Source: Gammaproteobacteria bacterium 50_400_T64
Lineage (GTDB): Bacteria > Pseudomonadota > Gammaproteobacteria > Pseudomonadales > Porticoccaceae
Assembly: GCA_002162755.1 (NCBI GenBank)
Contig: MAAS01000029.1
Location: 1 to 64,000 of the forward strand
Reading direction: 5' to 3'
DNA: 64,000 nt
In this document: positions 16,784-23,548 of the stretch, piece by piece
Position numbering within the stretch: the stretch's first letter is position 1
Layout: the number at the start of each line of letters is the position of its first letter
Made by a program: the position numbers and the translations under genes
The notes under the pieces: model-generated
Databases searched by the model: none
Told to the model about the DNA's origin: nothing
What the model saw: the letters and a program-made list of their open reading frames with translations, nothing else

Positions 16784-17371
16784 TTAATGCGCTGTGCTCA
16801 CTTTGGCTAAAATCGTTTGCCACTGCGCGGGTGTGTTGGCGTTGAGGCATTCGTCATCGTGCAGCTCAACACTGCTGAGTGTCTGGCCATGGGTGTCACG
16901 CAGAAATGCAGCGATGGACAGGTCGTCACCCTGCTGGGTGCGTTGGTGAAGCGCTTTAATAACAGCAGGCGTAAACGCTAAATACAGCGGGAACATCTGT
17001 TGGCCGGAAGTCGCCGGTAAGCTTGAGTCCCTTGTCGCCGCTGCAAAGGCTTTTAGGCTGGCAACACTGAGCAAGGGCATGTCGACGGGAATAATTAGCG
17101 CGCGCCGACCGGGGTAGTGCTGCCCCAACGTGTGGAGGGCACCCAGGGGGCCGAGCTGGGGAATAATGTCATTTAAATAGCCCGGTGCATTGCGGCAAAT
17201 AACAATCTCATCAAAACCGGCTTGCTGCAGTTTGGCGCGCATAAACTCGAGCAGGGTAGTATCGGCGATGGCCAGGTTAGCTTTGTCCTGCCCCATGCGG
17301 GATGACTGGCCGCCGGCGAGCAGTACGCCAATGATCGGTGTTTGGTCTGCGCTCAACTGTTTTTCTGCCAA
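16784..17371 (-). CDS. mobA: Molybdenum cofactor guanylyltransferase
   Basis: MobA attaches GMP to molybdopterin to give the guanine dinucleotide cofactor. The nucleotide-binding signature LAGGQSSRMGQDKA near residue 16 and the metal motif VDMPL near 100 are visible; 195 aa fits the family. The start is not an ATG: I use TTG ending at 17371, overlapping the 3' end of moaE by 19 bp; another TTG at 17356 overlaps the moaE stop as TTGA and is also possible. Tight overlap implies translational coupling with moaE. Molybdoenzymes it serves are not in the window. Confidence 0.9.
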   Translation of the reverse strand: MAEKQLSADQTPIIGVLLAGGQSSRMGQDKANLAIADTTLLEFMRAKLQQAGFDEIVICRNAPGYLNDIIPQLGPLGALHTLGQHYPGRRALIIPVDMPLLSVASLKAFAAATRDSSLPATSGQQMFPLYLAFTPAVIKALHQRTQQGDDLSIAAFLRDTHGQTLSSVELHDDECLNANTPAQWQTILAKVSTAH

Positions 17372-17826
17372 CGCTCGGCGGCTTGCTCGTCGCTACAGCG
17401 CGATGCCACCCAGCGTTCGCCGTCGGGGGTGCTTTCCTTTTTCCACAGCGGGGCTTTAATTTTTAAATAATCCATTAAAAATTCGCAGGCCTGAAAAGCC
17501 TCGCCCCGGTGGGCGGCGGTGACACCGACAAAAACAATAGGCTCACCGGGCTGCAGGGCACCAACGCGATGGACGATAATTAGCGGGCCGAGGCTCCAGC
17601 GATCTCGAGCCTCGACGACAATATCTTCCAGAGCTTTTTCTGTCATGCCTGGGTAGTGCTCGAGAAACAACGTATTTACCGGATCATCGGCCTGATCGCG
17701 AACCAGGCCGGTAAAGCTCACCAGTGCACCACAAGTGGTGGTCGACTCACTCAATTGGCGGGTCAGTTCGCCCGGGTCAAAGGGGGTGTCCATGATTTTG
17801 ATGCTAGTGGTGATGGAGGTGTTCAC
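17353..17826 (-). CDS. moaE: Molybdopterin synthase catalytic subunit
   Basis: MoaE is the large subunit of molybdopterin synthase, which inserts the dithiolene sulfurs from thiocarboxylated MoaD. The core GALVSFTGLVRD, FLEHYPGMTEKAL, HRVGALQPGEPIVFVGVTAAHRGEAFQACEFLMDYLK and the catalytic-lysine region APLWKKE are all present. I choose the GTG ending at 17826 because GGAG lies 7 bp upstream and it gives 157 aa, the usual length; an ATG at 17874 would add 16 residues with no ribosome site. moaD is not adjacent, so it must be elsewhere. Confidence 0.93.
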   Translation of the reverse strand: MNTSITTSIKIMDTPFDPGELTRQLSESTTTCGALVSFTGLVRDQADDPVNTLFLEHYPGMTEKALEDIVVEARDRWSLGPLIIVHRVGALQPGEPIVFVGVTAAHRGEAFQACEFLMDYLKIKAPLWKKESTPDGERWVASRCSDEQAAERWQKNS

Positions 17827-17910
17827 TGTAAAACTCCGAGCGGCTCGATTGGCCATTGTAGTATGAATGGTCAATCGCTATCGGGCTGACGTACTACCTT
17901 TGCAGTGTTA

Positions 17911-18010
17911 CAAAGAACACCCTCTGTCCATGACGCGCTGTAAATACGTCCCTGTACGCTCGTTGTCGGCATCCTTGCCTCCTACGGTCATGAACAAAGG
18001 GTATTCTTTT
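17911..18010 (-). repeat. Dispersed intergenic repeat, family 1, short copy
   Basis: Read on the minus strand, this carries CCCTTTGTTCATGACCGTAG, GGATGCCGACAACGAGCG, then ACGTATTTACAGCGCGTCAT. It matches the outer blocks of 865-1042 without the ~80-bp middle. It fills most of the gap between moaE and the lactonase gene. A short frame across it could encode a peptide, but nothing suggests translation. Confidence 0.8.
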
Positions 18011-18043
18011 CTTTAGCAGTGTTATTAATAGCTTGATATTAAT

Positions 18044-18895
18044 TTAGGGCGAACCACTACCCGCTACGTCAACGCGAACAGTTTCGATACGTGAAGCCCG
18101 CTTGCCCTTACCAATATCACTCATCTGCCCGTCGAAGGTCAGGCAGTACAGGGTCTTCATATCATCGCCACCCAGGGTGCAGGCCACCGCACGGCGGTCG
18201 GGCACTTCGATAACATCGGTGATTTCGCCGCCGTCTTTAACGCGCACGAAGGCGTCATTGGCAAAGGCTGCCAGCCAAATACCGCCTTCTTCATCCAGAG
18301 TAATACCATCGGGGGTGTAGTCGCCCAGGTCGGCGAACACGCGGCGATTACTGAGTAAACCGTCGTCTTCAATAGTAAAGGCGCTGAGGCGCTTGCCCCA
18401 GCTTTCGGCCACTACCAGCATTTTGCCGTCGGGTGACACCACCGGGCCATTAGGGAAGTGCAAATCATCGGCGACTTCACGTACCGAACCGTCGGGTTTC
18501 ACCAGCACGAGAGTACCGGGGGCAAACTTTTCGCCACGAAATAAATCGTAACCCATGCTGCCGACATAGGCATTGCCCTTTTTGTCGACGACCATATCGT
18601 TGATTTCGCCTTTCACCAATGCACTAACATCGCCGTGAATGGGTAGCTCGTCGCCCTTGATGCGGCGCAGGGTGTTGTCGCGCATCGACACCACCAGCGG
18701 TGTGCCGTCGGGCAGAAAGCCGATACCCGAAGGGCGGTTGCTAACTTCCGCCATGACCTTGCGTTCACCTTCGGGCGTAATGGTGTAAACCTTTTTGTCG
18801 TTAACGTCGGAAACCCACAACAGGCCGTTGCGCCAACGAGGGCCTTCCAGAAAAACAAAGTCGTCAATAAAAGGGCTTAAGTGCAGATTGGTCAT
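18044..18895 (-). CDS. SMP-30/gluconolactonase family protein
   Basis: A six-bladed beta-propeller lactonase-type protein of 283 aa. I start it at the ATG ending at 18895 (MTNLHLSPF), with GAGG nine bases upstream, rather than at a longer frame reaching 18961. Typical strands are FLEGPRWRNGLLWVSD with the metal-ligand Glu near residue 15, LPDGTPLVVSMRDN, NDMVVDKKGNAYVGSMG and HFPNGPVVSPDGKMLVVAESW with the Asn ligand. Members hydrolyse sugar or other lactones or act as phosphotriesterases. It has no signal peptide. Its upstream region abuts the possible integron cassettes. The substrate is not assignable. Confidence 0.88.
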   Translation of the reverse strand: MTNLHLSPFIDDFVFLEGPRWRNGLLWVSDVNDKKVYTITPEGERKVMAEVSNRPSGIGFLPDGTPLVVSMRDNTLRRIKGDELPIHGDVSALVKGEINDMVVDKKGNAYVGSMGYDLFRGEKFAPGTLVLVKPDGSVREVADDLHFPNGPVVSPDGKMLVVAESWGKRLSAFTIEDDGLLSNRRVFADLGDYTPDGITLDEEGGIWLAAFANDAFVRVKDGGEITDVIEVPDRRAVACTLGGDDMKTLYCLTFDGQMSDIGKGKRASRIETVRVDVAGSGSP

Positions 18896-18963
18896 GGTGT
18901 TTAGCCTCATTATAGTTGTTTTTATTACTCGTCCTGGCAGGCTTTCCGAAAATGGCGGCACTT

Positions 18964-18970
18964 GTTATGC
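18964..18970 (-). other. Possible attC half-site (GCATAAC core)
   Basis: On the minus strand TGCATAACAAG stands 48 bp past the stop of the 94-aa gene. GCATAAC followed by AA is how the left end of many attC sites begins. No matching right half is seen, and the sequence runs straight into the lactonase upstream region, so at best it is a truncated end of the cassette cluster. Confidence 0.3.
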
Positions 18971-19017
18971 ATTAGACATACAGAAGTTAAAAAACGTCAA
19001 ATAAAAAACTATACATA

Positions 19018-19302
19018 CTATTTAACGACACCAACATTCTCTGCTTGCTTGACTGTTTTTGCCTCTGAACGCTCAATTATTTTGACAATTGCAGACTGAA
19101 TTACCTGGTCTTCTCTAGCGTCAGACTTACTTTGCAAGCGCTCTTCCATTGGTGCTGCTCCCTCCTCGGCTACAAATGACACAGCCACGTGTTCTGCTAT
19201 ATCTGCGGTGCCACCAAAATACGAAATGGTTATTTCTGGGTATCCTTGAAACCCCATCTTTACCTTTTTGGCAATTCTCTTTTTAGATTTTTCTAAATTC
19301 AT
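19018..19302 (-). CDS. Small hypothetical protein, 94 aa, cassette-borne
   Basis: A highly charged protein starting MNLEKSKKRIAKKVKMGFQG. It reminds me of a widespread small-protein family sharing SKKRIxKRVKKGFQGYPxITxxYxG, then an acidic segment with EE and a REDxxI helix. I recall longer relatives with a Cys-rich C-terminal tail; this one stops before any such tail, so it may be a short form. Function is unknown. An attC-like hairpin lies directly upstream, between this gene and the ParE toxin, so it probably travelled as an integron cassette. Confidence 0.7.
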   Translation of the reverse strand: MNLEKSKKRIAKKVKMGFQGYPEITISYFGGTADIAEHVAVSFVAEEGAAPMEERLQSKSDAREDQVIQSAIVKIIERSEAKTVKQAENVGVVK

Positions 19303-19320
19303 GATGATGTCTCAGATAAG

Positions 19321-19432
19321 GTATAACGCCGTTTTAAGCGGCAAATTGCAGTTGGCTAAAATAAGTGAGGCGCGAACAAAAAGCCAACTGTAATTTGCCC
19401 GACTTGAATCCAAGAAATAGCAATTTGTTGGC
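19321..19432 (-). other. attC-like integron recombination site
   Basis: Between the toxin and the 94-aa gene. Arms 19340-19357 and 19382-19399 are 18 bp with a single mismatch. The next segments (TTTTAAGCGG and CCGACTTGAA) pair with a one-base slip, like the extrahelical base of attC sites. On the minus strand the right core reads GGCGTTATAC, as in Vibrio-type repeats. The left core is degenerate (GCCAACAAATTG) and separated by about 12 extra bases, so the site may be partly damaged. Confidence 0.65.
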
Positions 19433-19436
19433 TTTT

Positions 19437-19748
19437 TTATTTAGCCCGATCCTTAAGCAGAAACACACGTAGCGCCTGCTCGCTTCGCATCACATACAGA
19501 ATATAGACTTTATCGCTGTCTAAGCGATAGAAAACCCGGCAGGGCCCAATGATAATTTCCCGGTAACGTGCTTTCTTCTCAAGCTCCGGGGGAATACGAC
19601 CTGATTTTGGGTGCTTTTCCAAACGCTCTACCGCTGAAAAAACCTCTTTTACCAGGCGCGCTGCTGCGTCAAGATTATCGAGCGCGATGTATTCAGCTAT
19701 TTCGTTGAGGTCTGATAGCGCTGGCTCTGTCCATATTATTTGAGCCAC
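19437..19748 (-). CDS. ParE/RelE family toxin of type II TA system
   Basis: A 103-aa toxin of the RelE/ParE superfamily. I start it at the GTG ending at 19748, giving MAQIIWTEPALSDLNEIAEYI, the normal family opening; an ATG at 19799 lies inside the antitoxin gene. Conserved features include the helix hairpin AEYIALDNLDAAARLVKEVF, HPKSGRIPPEL and the C-terminal strand pair YREIIIGPCRVFYRLDSDKVYILYVMR. ParE toxins poison gyrase; RelE types cut mRNA. The sequence opening favours ParE. It begins 13 bp after the antitoxin stop. Such pairs are common stabilising cargo in integron arrays. Confidence 0.88.
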   Translation of the reverse strand: MAQIIWTEPALSDLNEIAEYIALDNLDAAARLVKEVFSAVERLEKHPKSGRIPPELEKKARYREIIIGPCRVFYRLDSDKVYILYVMRSEQALRVFLLKDRAK

Positions 19749-19761
19749 TTCCTTAAGCCGC

Positions 19762-20022
19762 TTACTTATCAAGCCAATGGGCCATTGCCGTTTTGGCATC
19801 GCTTTGGGTCAGCGTTCTACCTTCGTGAATCGCCCGTTCCCCTCGGGATAAGCCCTCAAGTAGACGCATTCTTGCCTGCATTAACTCATAATCGTCGACA
19901 TCAACAAGATAGGCTGAAGGCTGGCCATGCTCGGTAATGAGGATGGGCTCTTTCGATTCATGCAGCTCAGCCAAGATTTTGGTCGCTTGCCGTTTTAACG
20001 TGGTAACCAGTTCAGTTTTCAT
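19762..20022 (-). CDS. Phd/YefM family antitoxin
   Basis: An 86-aa antitoxin and DNA-binding repressor. The N-terminus MKTELVTTLKRQATKILAEL and the EPILITEHGQPSAYLVDVDDYE strand-helix are diagnostic for Phd/YefM proteins. The C-terminal part (LSRGERAIHEGRTLTQSDAK) should wrap the toxin. It is transcribed first, ahead of the toxin, and has its own promoter with an overlapping palindrome at 20025-20044, as expected for autoregulation by the TA complex. Confidence 0.9.
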   Translation of the reverse strand: MKTELVTTLKRQATKILAELHESKEPILITEHGQPSAYLVDVDDYELMQARMRLLEGLSRGERAIHEGRTLTQSDAKTAMAHWLDK

Positions 20023-20024
20023 AA

Positions 20025-20057
20025 AGTGACACTATACTATCACTCTGGGTGTATCAA
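20025..20057 (-). promoter_or_regulatory. Promoter and operator of the toxin-antitoxin pair
   Basis: On the minus strand a TTGATA-like -35 (20052-20057) and TATAGT -10 (20031-20036) are 15 bp apart. A palindrome AGTGA-N10-TCACT (20025-20044) covers the -10, so bound antitoxin would block transcription. Confidence 0.5.
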
Positions 20058-20217
20058 GCAGATTGAGAAGTGCTTGTTTAAATAAGCTTGGCAAGTTCGA
20101 CAATACTGGGGGAGATGAAAAGAAAAGGAACTTAGAAGAACTATTTTGAAAAATCAAGGGGGCTAATCAATCGAGTCTCACCCTGTTGATTTCATTCTTT
20201 GAGTTGCTCAGTAGTCA

Positions 20218-20272
20218 GCATGACGCTTCAATAACTGGCGCCGCAGGCGCGAAGTTGATTGGTTTGTTAGGC
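20218..20272 (-). other. attC-like integron recombination site
   Basis: On the minus strand the site starts GCCTAACAAACC, with the stop codon of the 318-aa gene inside GCCTAAC, a frequent arrangement in cassettes. Inner arms CAATCAACT and AGTTATTG pair with one extrahelical base, then GCGC pairs around a GC-rich tip. The right core reads GCGTCATGC, one base from GCGTTATGC. The T to C change falls in the conserved GTT and might cripple recombination. Confidence 0.6.
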
Positions 20273-21223
20273 ATTATCAGAGCCGAACATATCATCTTGT
20301 CCATCCTTCATTTTCTTTGTGTGGCGATGCCTCTTTCCTTGAGTAGTTTCGCCAGATACACCTGAATGCACATTCTCCAGCACAACGTCCACAGAATAGC
20401 CAGAGGTTACAACTTCGCCGAGCTCATCTACCTTTTTATGTATTAGCAATACACAAACAATCCCATCGCCATTCTTAAATGACAGTTGCTTAGAAACCAC
20501 GGCCATTTTGAACTCTTTGTCGTTCATAGCAAAACTTATAGGTTGGCCATCATAAATACCTTTCCACTTTGCTTTTCCATCTATTAGGACCGGTGCCACG
20601 ATTTCTATATAAGCGGAGCTGTCTTTTAACGGCTTTAGGTCTTGATAGATGAGAATAAATCGAGGAAATTCCTCTCGGACAATAATTCTCTCATCTGAAA
20701 GTGGTTTGCCCTCAATGCTCAATTCGCTATAACCTACTTGAGATACTTTCTCGTAGGTAGATAGTGTTTTGTAAAAATTTGATTTTCTAGTAACAACCTT
20801 ATAATTTATAGAAGCAATTTTTGATGCAGAATCAATTGTTTCTGAAGTGACATTATCGTTTTCTATATCTCCTTTTATTTTTCCTAACGCGTTCTTACGC
20901 TGTTCGATGGAAAGTCGTAAATCCTCTTTCTGCAAGTCAACTAGCTCTTGGTCTGTTTTTGGAATGACTGAGAAGATCAAGGCAAGCGTAGATATAACCA
21001 ACGCGATTTGGGCACTATTCTCTCCAAGAGCCTTCCATACTTCACGTAATCCTCCTTCCTGAAGAGCCTCGCAGTCCAGTTCTAAATGGATTCCAAGAGT
21101 TTCCGCGACCTCGATAGCAACAGCAAGAAATTCAGCTTCACACTTATTTCTAACTAAGGCATTCATAGAATGACTGTTGTCGGAAAAGTAATAGTGAATC
21201 TCAAATTTACTTGGGAATTCCAT
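20267..21223 (-). CDS. Unknown one-TM protein, 318 aa, cassette-borne
   Basis: I do not recognise a named family. Residues 1-70 form a small alpha/beta-like segment containing HYYFSDNSHSMNALVRNKCEAEFLA. A hydrophobic stretch, IALVISTLALIFSVIP (about 73-88), is a likely membrane helix. Then comes a Lys/Glu-rich helical segment (VDLQKEDLRLSIEQRKN) and a beta-rich C-terminal half ending in a Lys/His-rich tail. Base use is AT-richer than the flanking core genes. Its stop codon lies inside an attC-like core. A membrane-anchored sensor or effector with a phage-defence or stress role is possible but is only inference. Confidence 0.75.
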   Translation of the reverse strand: MEFPSKFEIHYYFSDNSHSMNALVRNKCEAEFLAVAIEVAETLGIHLELDCEALQEGGLREVWKALGENSAQIALVISTLALIFSVIPKTDQELVDLQKEDLRLSIEQRKNALGKIKGDIENDNVTSETIDSASKIASINYKVVTRKSNFYKTLSTYEKVSQVGYSELSIEGKPLSDERIIVREEFPRFILIYQDLKPLKDSSAYIEIVAPVLIDGKAKWKGIYDGQPISFAMNDKEFKMAVVSKQLSFKNGDGIVCVLLIHKKVDELGEVVTSGYSVDVVLENVHSGVSGETTQGKRHRHTKKMKDGQDDMFGSDNA

Positions 21224-21342
21224 CTTTTCTATGATCCTTGTGTGTGCCTAATATTTGTATACTGCGCATGCGCACTTTGCCGAGTCTGATATTCGGCAAG
21301 CACCCATAAGCCATTGATTATTATATTCCTCCGGAAACAGCG

Positions 21343-21403
21343 GAATGATATTGCGCAAGCCCAAGAATAATAACATGCAAGACTCTTGGCGCAAGATTCA
21401 TAA
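21343..21403. repeat. Long imperfect inverted repeat upstream of cassette cluster
   Basis: TTGCGC plus CCAAGA (21351-21366) opposes TCTTGGCGCAA (21384-21394), with a few bulged bases, and weaker pairing continues outward. It lies past the 3' end of the lysR-type gene (minus strand). It could be that gene's terminator or the remnant of another cassette site. A second, shorter inverted repeat TTTGCCGA/TCGGCAAG is at 21276-21300. Confidence 0.4.
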
Positions 21404-21465
21404 ACCACTCGTATATACAGCTACCTGCTGTCTCTGGGAATGCTGCAAAATATGGCTGTTTTAGG

Positions 21466-22356
21466 CTATGTATCACCAAACTCCACCAACATAAAATCAA
21501 TAAAACAGCGCACCTTTTTGGGTAAATAACGGCGGTGGGGGTAGAGGGCAAATAAACCAAATTCAAGGGTGGTGTAGCCGGGTAGCACTTCTTTTAATAA
21601 GCCTTGTTCCAGCGCCGGTTCGACAATAAAGCGTGGCACCATGCCGATGCCGCCACCGGCGATGGCGATTTCCTTGACCGCGCTGGGGCTGCTGGCGGCG
21701 ATGCGCGAGTTAACTTTAATTGATTCTGTTTTACCGGCGGGCGAAATCATTGGCCACTGTTTACCGATACGAAAATTGCTGTCGATAATGCATGCGTGCG
21801 CAGTGATGTCCTGGGGGGTTTGCGGTTCACCTTGTTGGCGTAAATAGTCGGGTGAGGCGCAGAGGATTAAGGGCAGGGTTTTGATGTGGCGCGCTACCAG
21901 GCTGGAGTCGTCGACACCGCCAATCAGCAGCCGCACGTCGATTCCCTCTTCGACCATGTCGATCACGCTGTTGCGCAAGATCAGTTCAAGGCGAATATCG
22001 GGGTAGCGCTGTAGAAATCCCGGGATCAGTGGGGCCAGTTTCATTTCGCCAAAGGCGACGGGCACACTAATTCGCAGTAGCCCCTGGGGTGATGATTTAC
22101 CACCGCTGACGGTATCGACTAATTCTGTAAATTCCGCCAGCAGAGGCAGTACGCGCTGGTAGTAGGTTTTGCCGGCTTCTGTCATCGCCAGTTTGCGCGT
22201 GGAGCGGTGGAATAGGCGTGTATTTAAGCCTTTTTCAACTTCCCCGATATATTTACTGACCAGTGCTTTAGAGATATTCAGGCGTTCGCTGGCCGCAGTA
22301 AAAGAGCCAGTCTCTACCACGGCGACTACGGTTTTCATGCCATCGAGTGTATCCAT
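21466..22356 (-). CDS. LysR family transcriptional regulator
   Basis: A 296-aa LysR-type regulator. The winged helix-turn-helix occupies the first 65 residues (VVETGSFTAASERLNISKALVSKYIGEVEKGLNTRLFHRSTRKLAMTEAG region), followed by a periplasmic-binding-like effector domain beginning LLRISVPVAFGEMKLAPL. It is read divergently from the glutaredoxin gene, 136 bp away, the usual layout for a regulator and its target. The putative target run (glutaredoxin, GST, PNPOx-FNR-ferredoxin protein) suggests an electrophile, quinone or oxidative stress signal; the ligand is unknown. Confidence 0.95.
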   Translation of the reverse strand: MDTLDGMKTVVAVVETGSFTAASERLNISKALVSKYIGEVEKGLNTRLFHRSTRKLAMTEAGKTYYQRVLPLLAEFTELVDTVSGGKSSPQGLLRISVPVAFGEMKLAPLIPGFLQRYPDIRLELILRNSVIDMVEEGIDVRLLIGGVDDSSLVARHIKTLPLILCASPDYLRQQGEPQTPQDITAHACIIDSNFRIGKQWPMISPAGKTESIKVNSRIAASSPSAVKEIAIAGGGIGMVPRFIVEPALEQGLLKEVLPGYTTLEFGLFALYPHRRYLPKKVRCFIDFMLVEFGDT

Positions 22357-22492
22357 TGATTGTCAATATAGCATTGACAATGATTCAACAGTAGCCCTGT
22401 TTATCAATATTAGGCGCGCTCCCATACTTCACTCCATCGACAACACAGACCGCACCGGGCAGCGAAAGGCTCTGGCGGAAAAGGAGAGAAGC

Positions 22493-22765
22493 ATGGCTAC
22501 GATAGAAATTTATACCCGCCCCGGCTGTGGCTACTGCAGCCACGCCAGACACTTGTTGCACAGTAAAGGTTTGCCCTTTGTTGAATACGATGTCTATCAA
22601 AACCCACAGCAGGTTTATGCCTTACGGGGGCGTACTGACAAGCGTACCTATCCGCAGATATTTATTAATGACCTGTCTGTGGGTGGCTTTGAAGAATTGC
22701 TTGCCCTGGAAAAAGAAAACCGCTTGCCAGTCAACGACAGGCTTGAGCCTTACAAAACAGGCTGA
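22493..22765 (+). CDS. grxC: Glutaredoxin
   Basis: A 90-aa dithiol glutaredoxin. The active site is C12-G-Y-C15 in RPGCGYC, and the glutathione-binding TYPQIFIND with cis-Pro and GGFEEL follow. I start it at the ATG at 22493, preceded by AAGGAGAG; the frame running back to 22169 overlaps the divergent regulator and is rejected. It reduces protein disulfides or glutathionyl adducts in the cytoplasm. Together with the GST just downstream it forms a thiol-based detoxification set opposite the LysR regulator. Confidence 0.93.
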   Translation: MATIEIYTRPGCGYCSHARHLLHSKGLPFVEYDVYQNPQQVYALRGRTDKRTYPQIFINDLSVGGFEELLALEKENRLPVNDRLEPYKTG

Positions 22766-22884
22766 AAAATCCTGGCGCTTAAATGCCCAATTAACACGCT
22801 TAAAACAGCGCCGTGAAAAAAACCATTAATCCCATTTTAAACCCGGCTTGTAAAAGCCTTCATTACTGTAAAAGGAAGTTCACT

Positions 22885-23508
22885 ATGTCTACTATCAAAC
22901 TCCACGGTTTTCCCCTCTCCGGCCATTCACATCGCGTCGAGTTATTTTTGTCCTTGCTTGATCTTGATGCTGAAATCACTACCGTCGATCTGGCCAATGG
23001 CGCTCACAAAACGCCAGCGTTTTTACAATTAAATAGTTTCGGTCAGGTGCCTGTTCTTGAGGATGGCGATATCACCTTGTCAGACTCCAATGCCATTATT
23101 ACCTATCTGGCCAGTCGCTATGATGGTGCGCACCGTTGGTTGCCCGTCGATGGTTTAGCGGCCGCACAAGTGCAACGCTATCTTTCGATAGCCGCCGGTT
23201 TAGTCGCCTTTGGCCCGGCCACGGCACGCCTCGCCACTGTGTTTGGCGCGGCTGTCGATACGGAAAAAGCCATCGCCATGGCCCATGGATTATTAGCGAT
23301 GCTCGACGCTGAGCTCGACGGCAGATATTGGCTCGTCGGTGATCAGCCTACCCTGGCCGATGTCGCGAATTACACCTATATTGCCCACGCGCCGGAGGGT
23401 AATGTCGCACTGGATGACTACCCTCATGTACTGGCCTGGTTGCATCGCATTGAAAATTTACCCGGGTTTATACCCATGCAAGCCACGGCGGTGGGTTTGG
23501 CGGCCTGA
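22885..23508 (+). CDS. Glutathione S-transferase
   Basis: A 207-aa GST. The thioredoxin-like N-terminal domain begins TIKLHGFPLSGHSHRVELFLS, with Ser-11/His region at the usual catalytic position, the cis-Pro segment FGQVPVLEDGD and the glutathione-contacting LSDSNAI. The C-terminal helical domain contains QPTLADVANYTYIAHAPEG. AAGGA lies before the ATG at 22885. It conjugates or reduces electrophiles with glutathione. Probably co-transcribed with glutaredoxin and the next gene. Confidence 0.93.
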   Translation: MSTIKLHGFPLSGHSHRVELFLSLLDLDAEITTVDLANGAHKTPAFLQLNSFGQVPVLEDGDITLSDSNAIITYLASRYDGAHRWLPVDGLAAAQVQRYLSIAAGLVAFGPATARLATVFGAAVDTEKAIAMAHGLLAMLDAELDGRYWLVGDQPTLADVANYTYIAHAPEGNVALDDYPHVLAWLHRIENLPGFIPMQATAVGLAA

Positions 23509-23548
23509 TACGCACATCAGGTTTAATGGAAAACCGGAGGCCTGCAAT

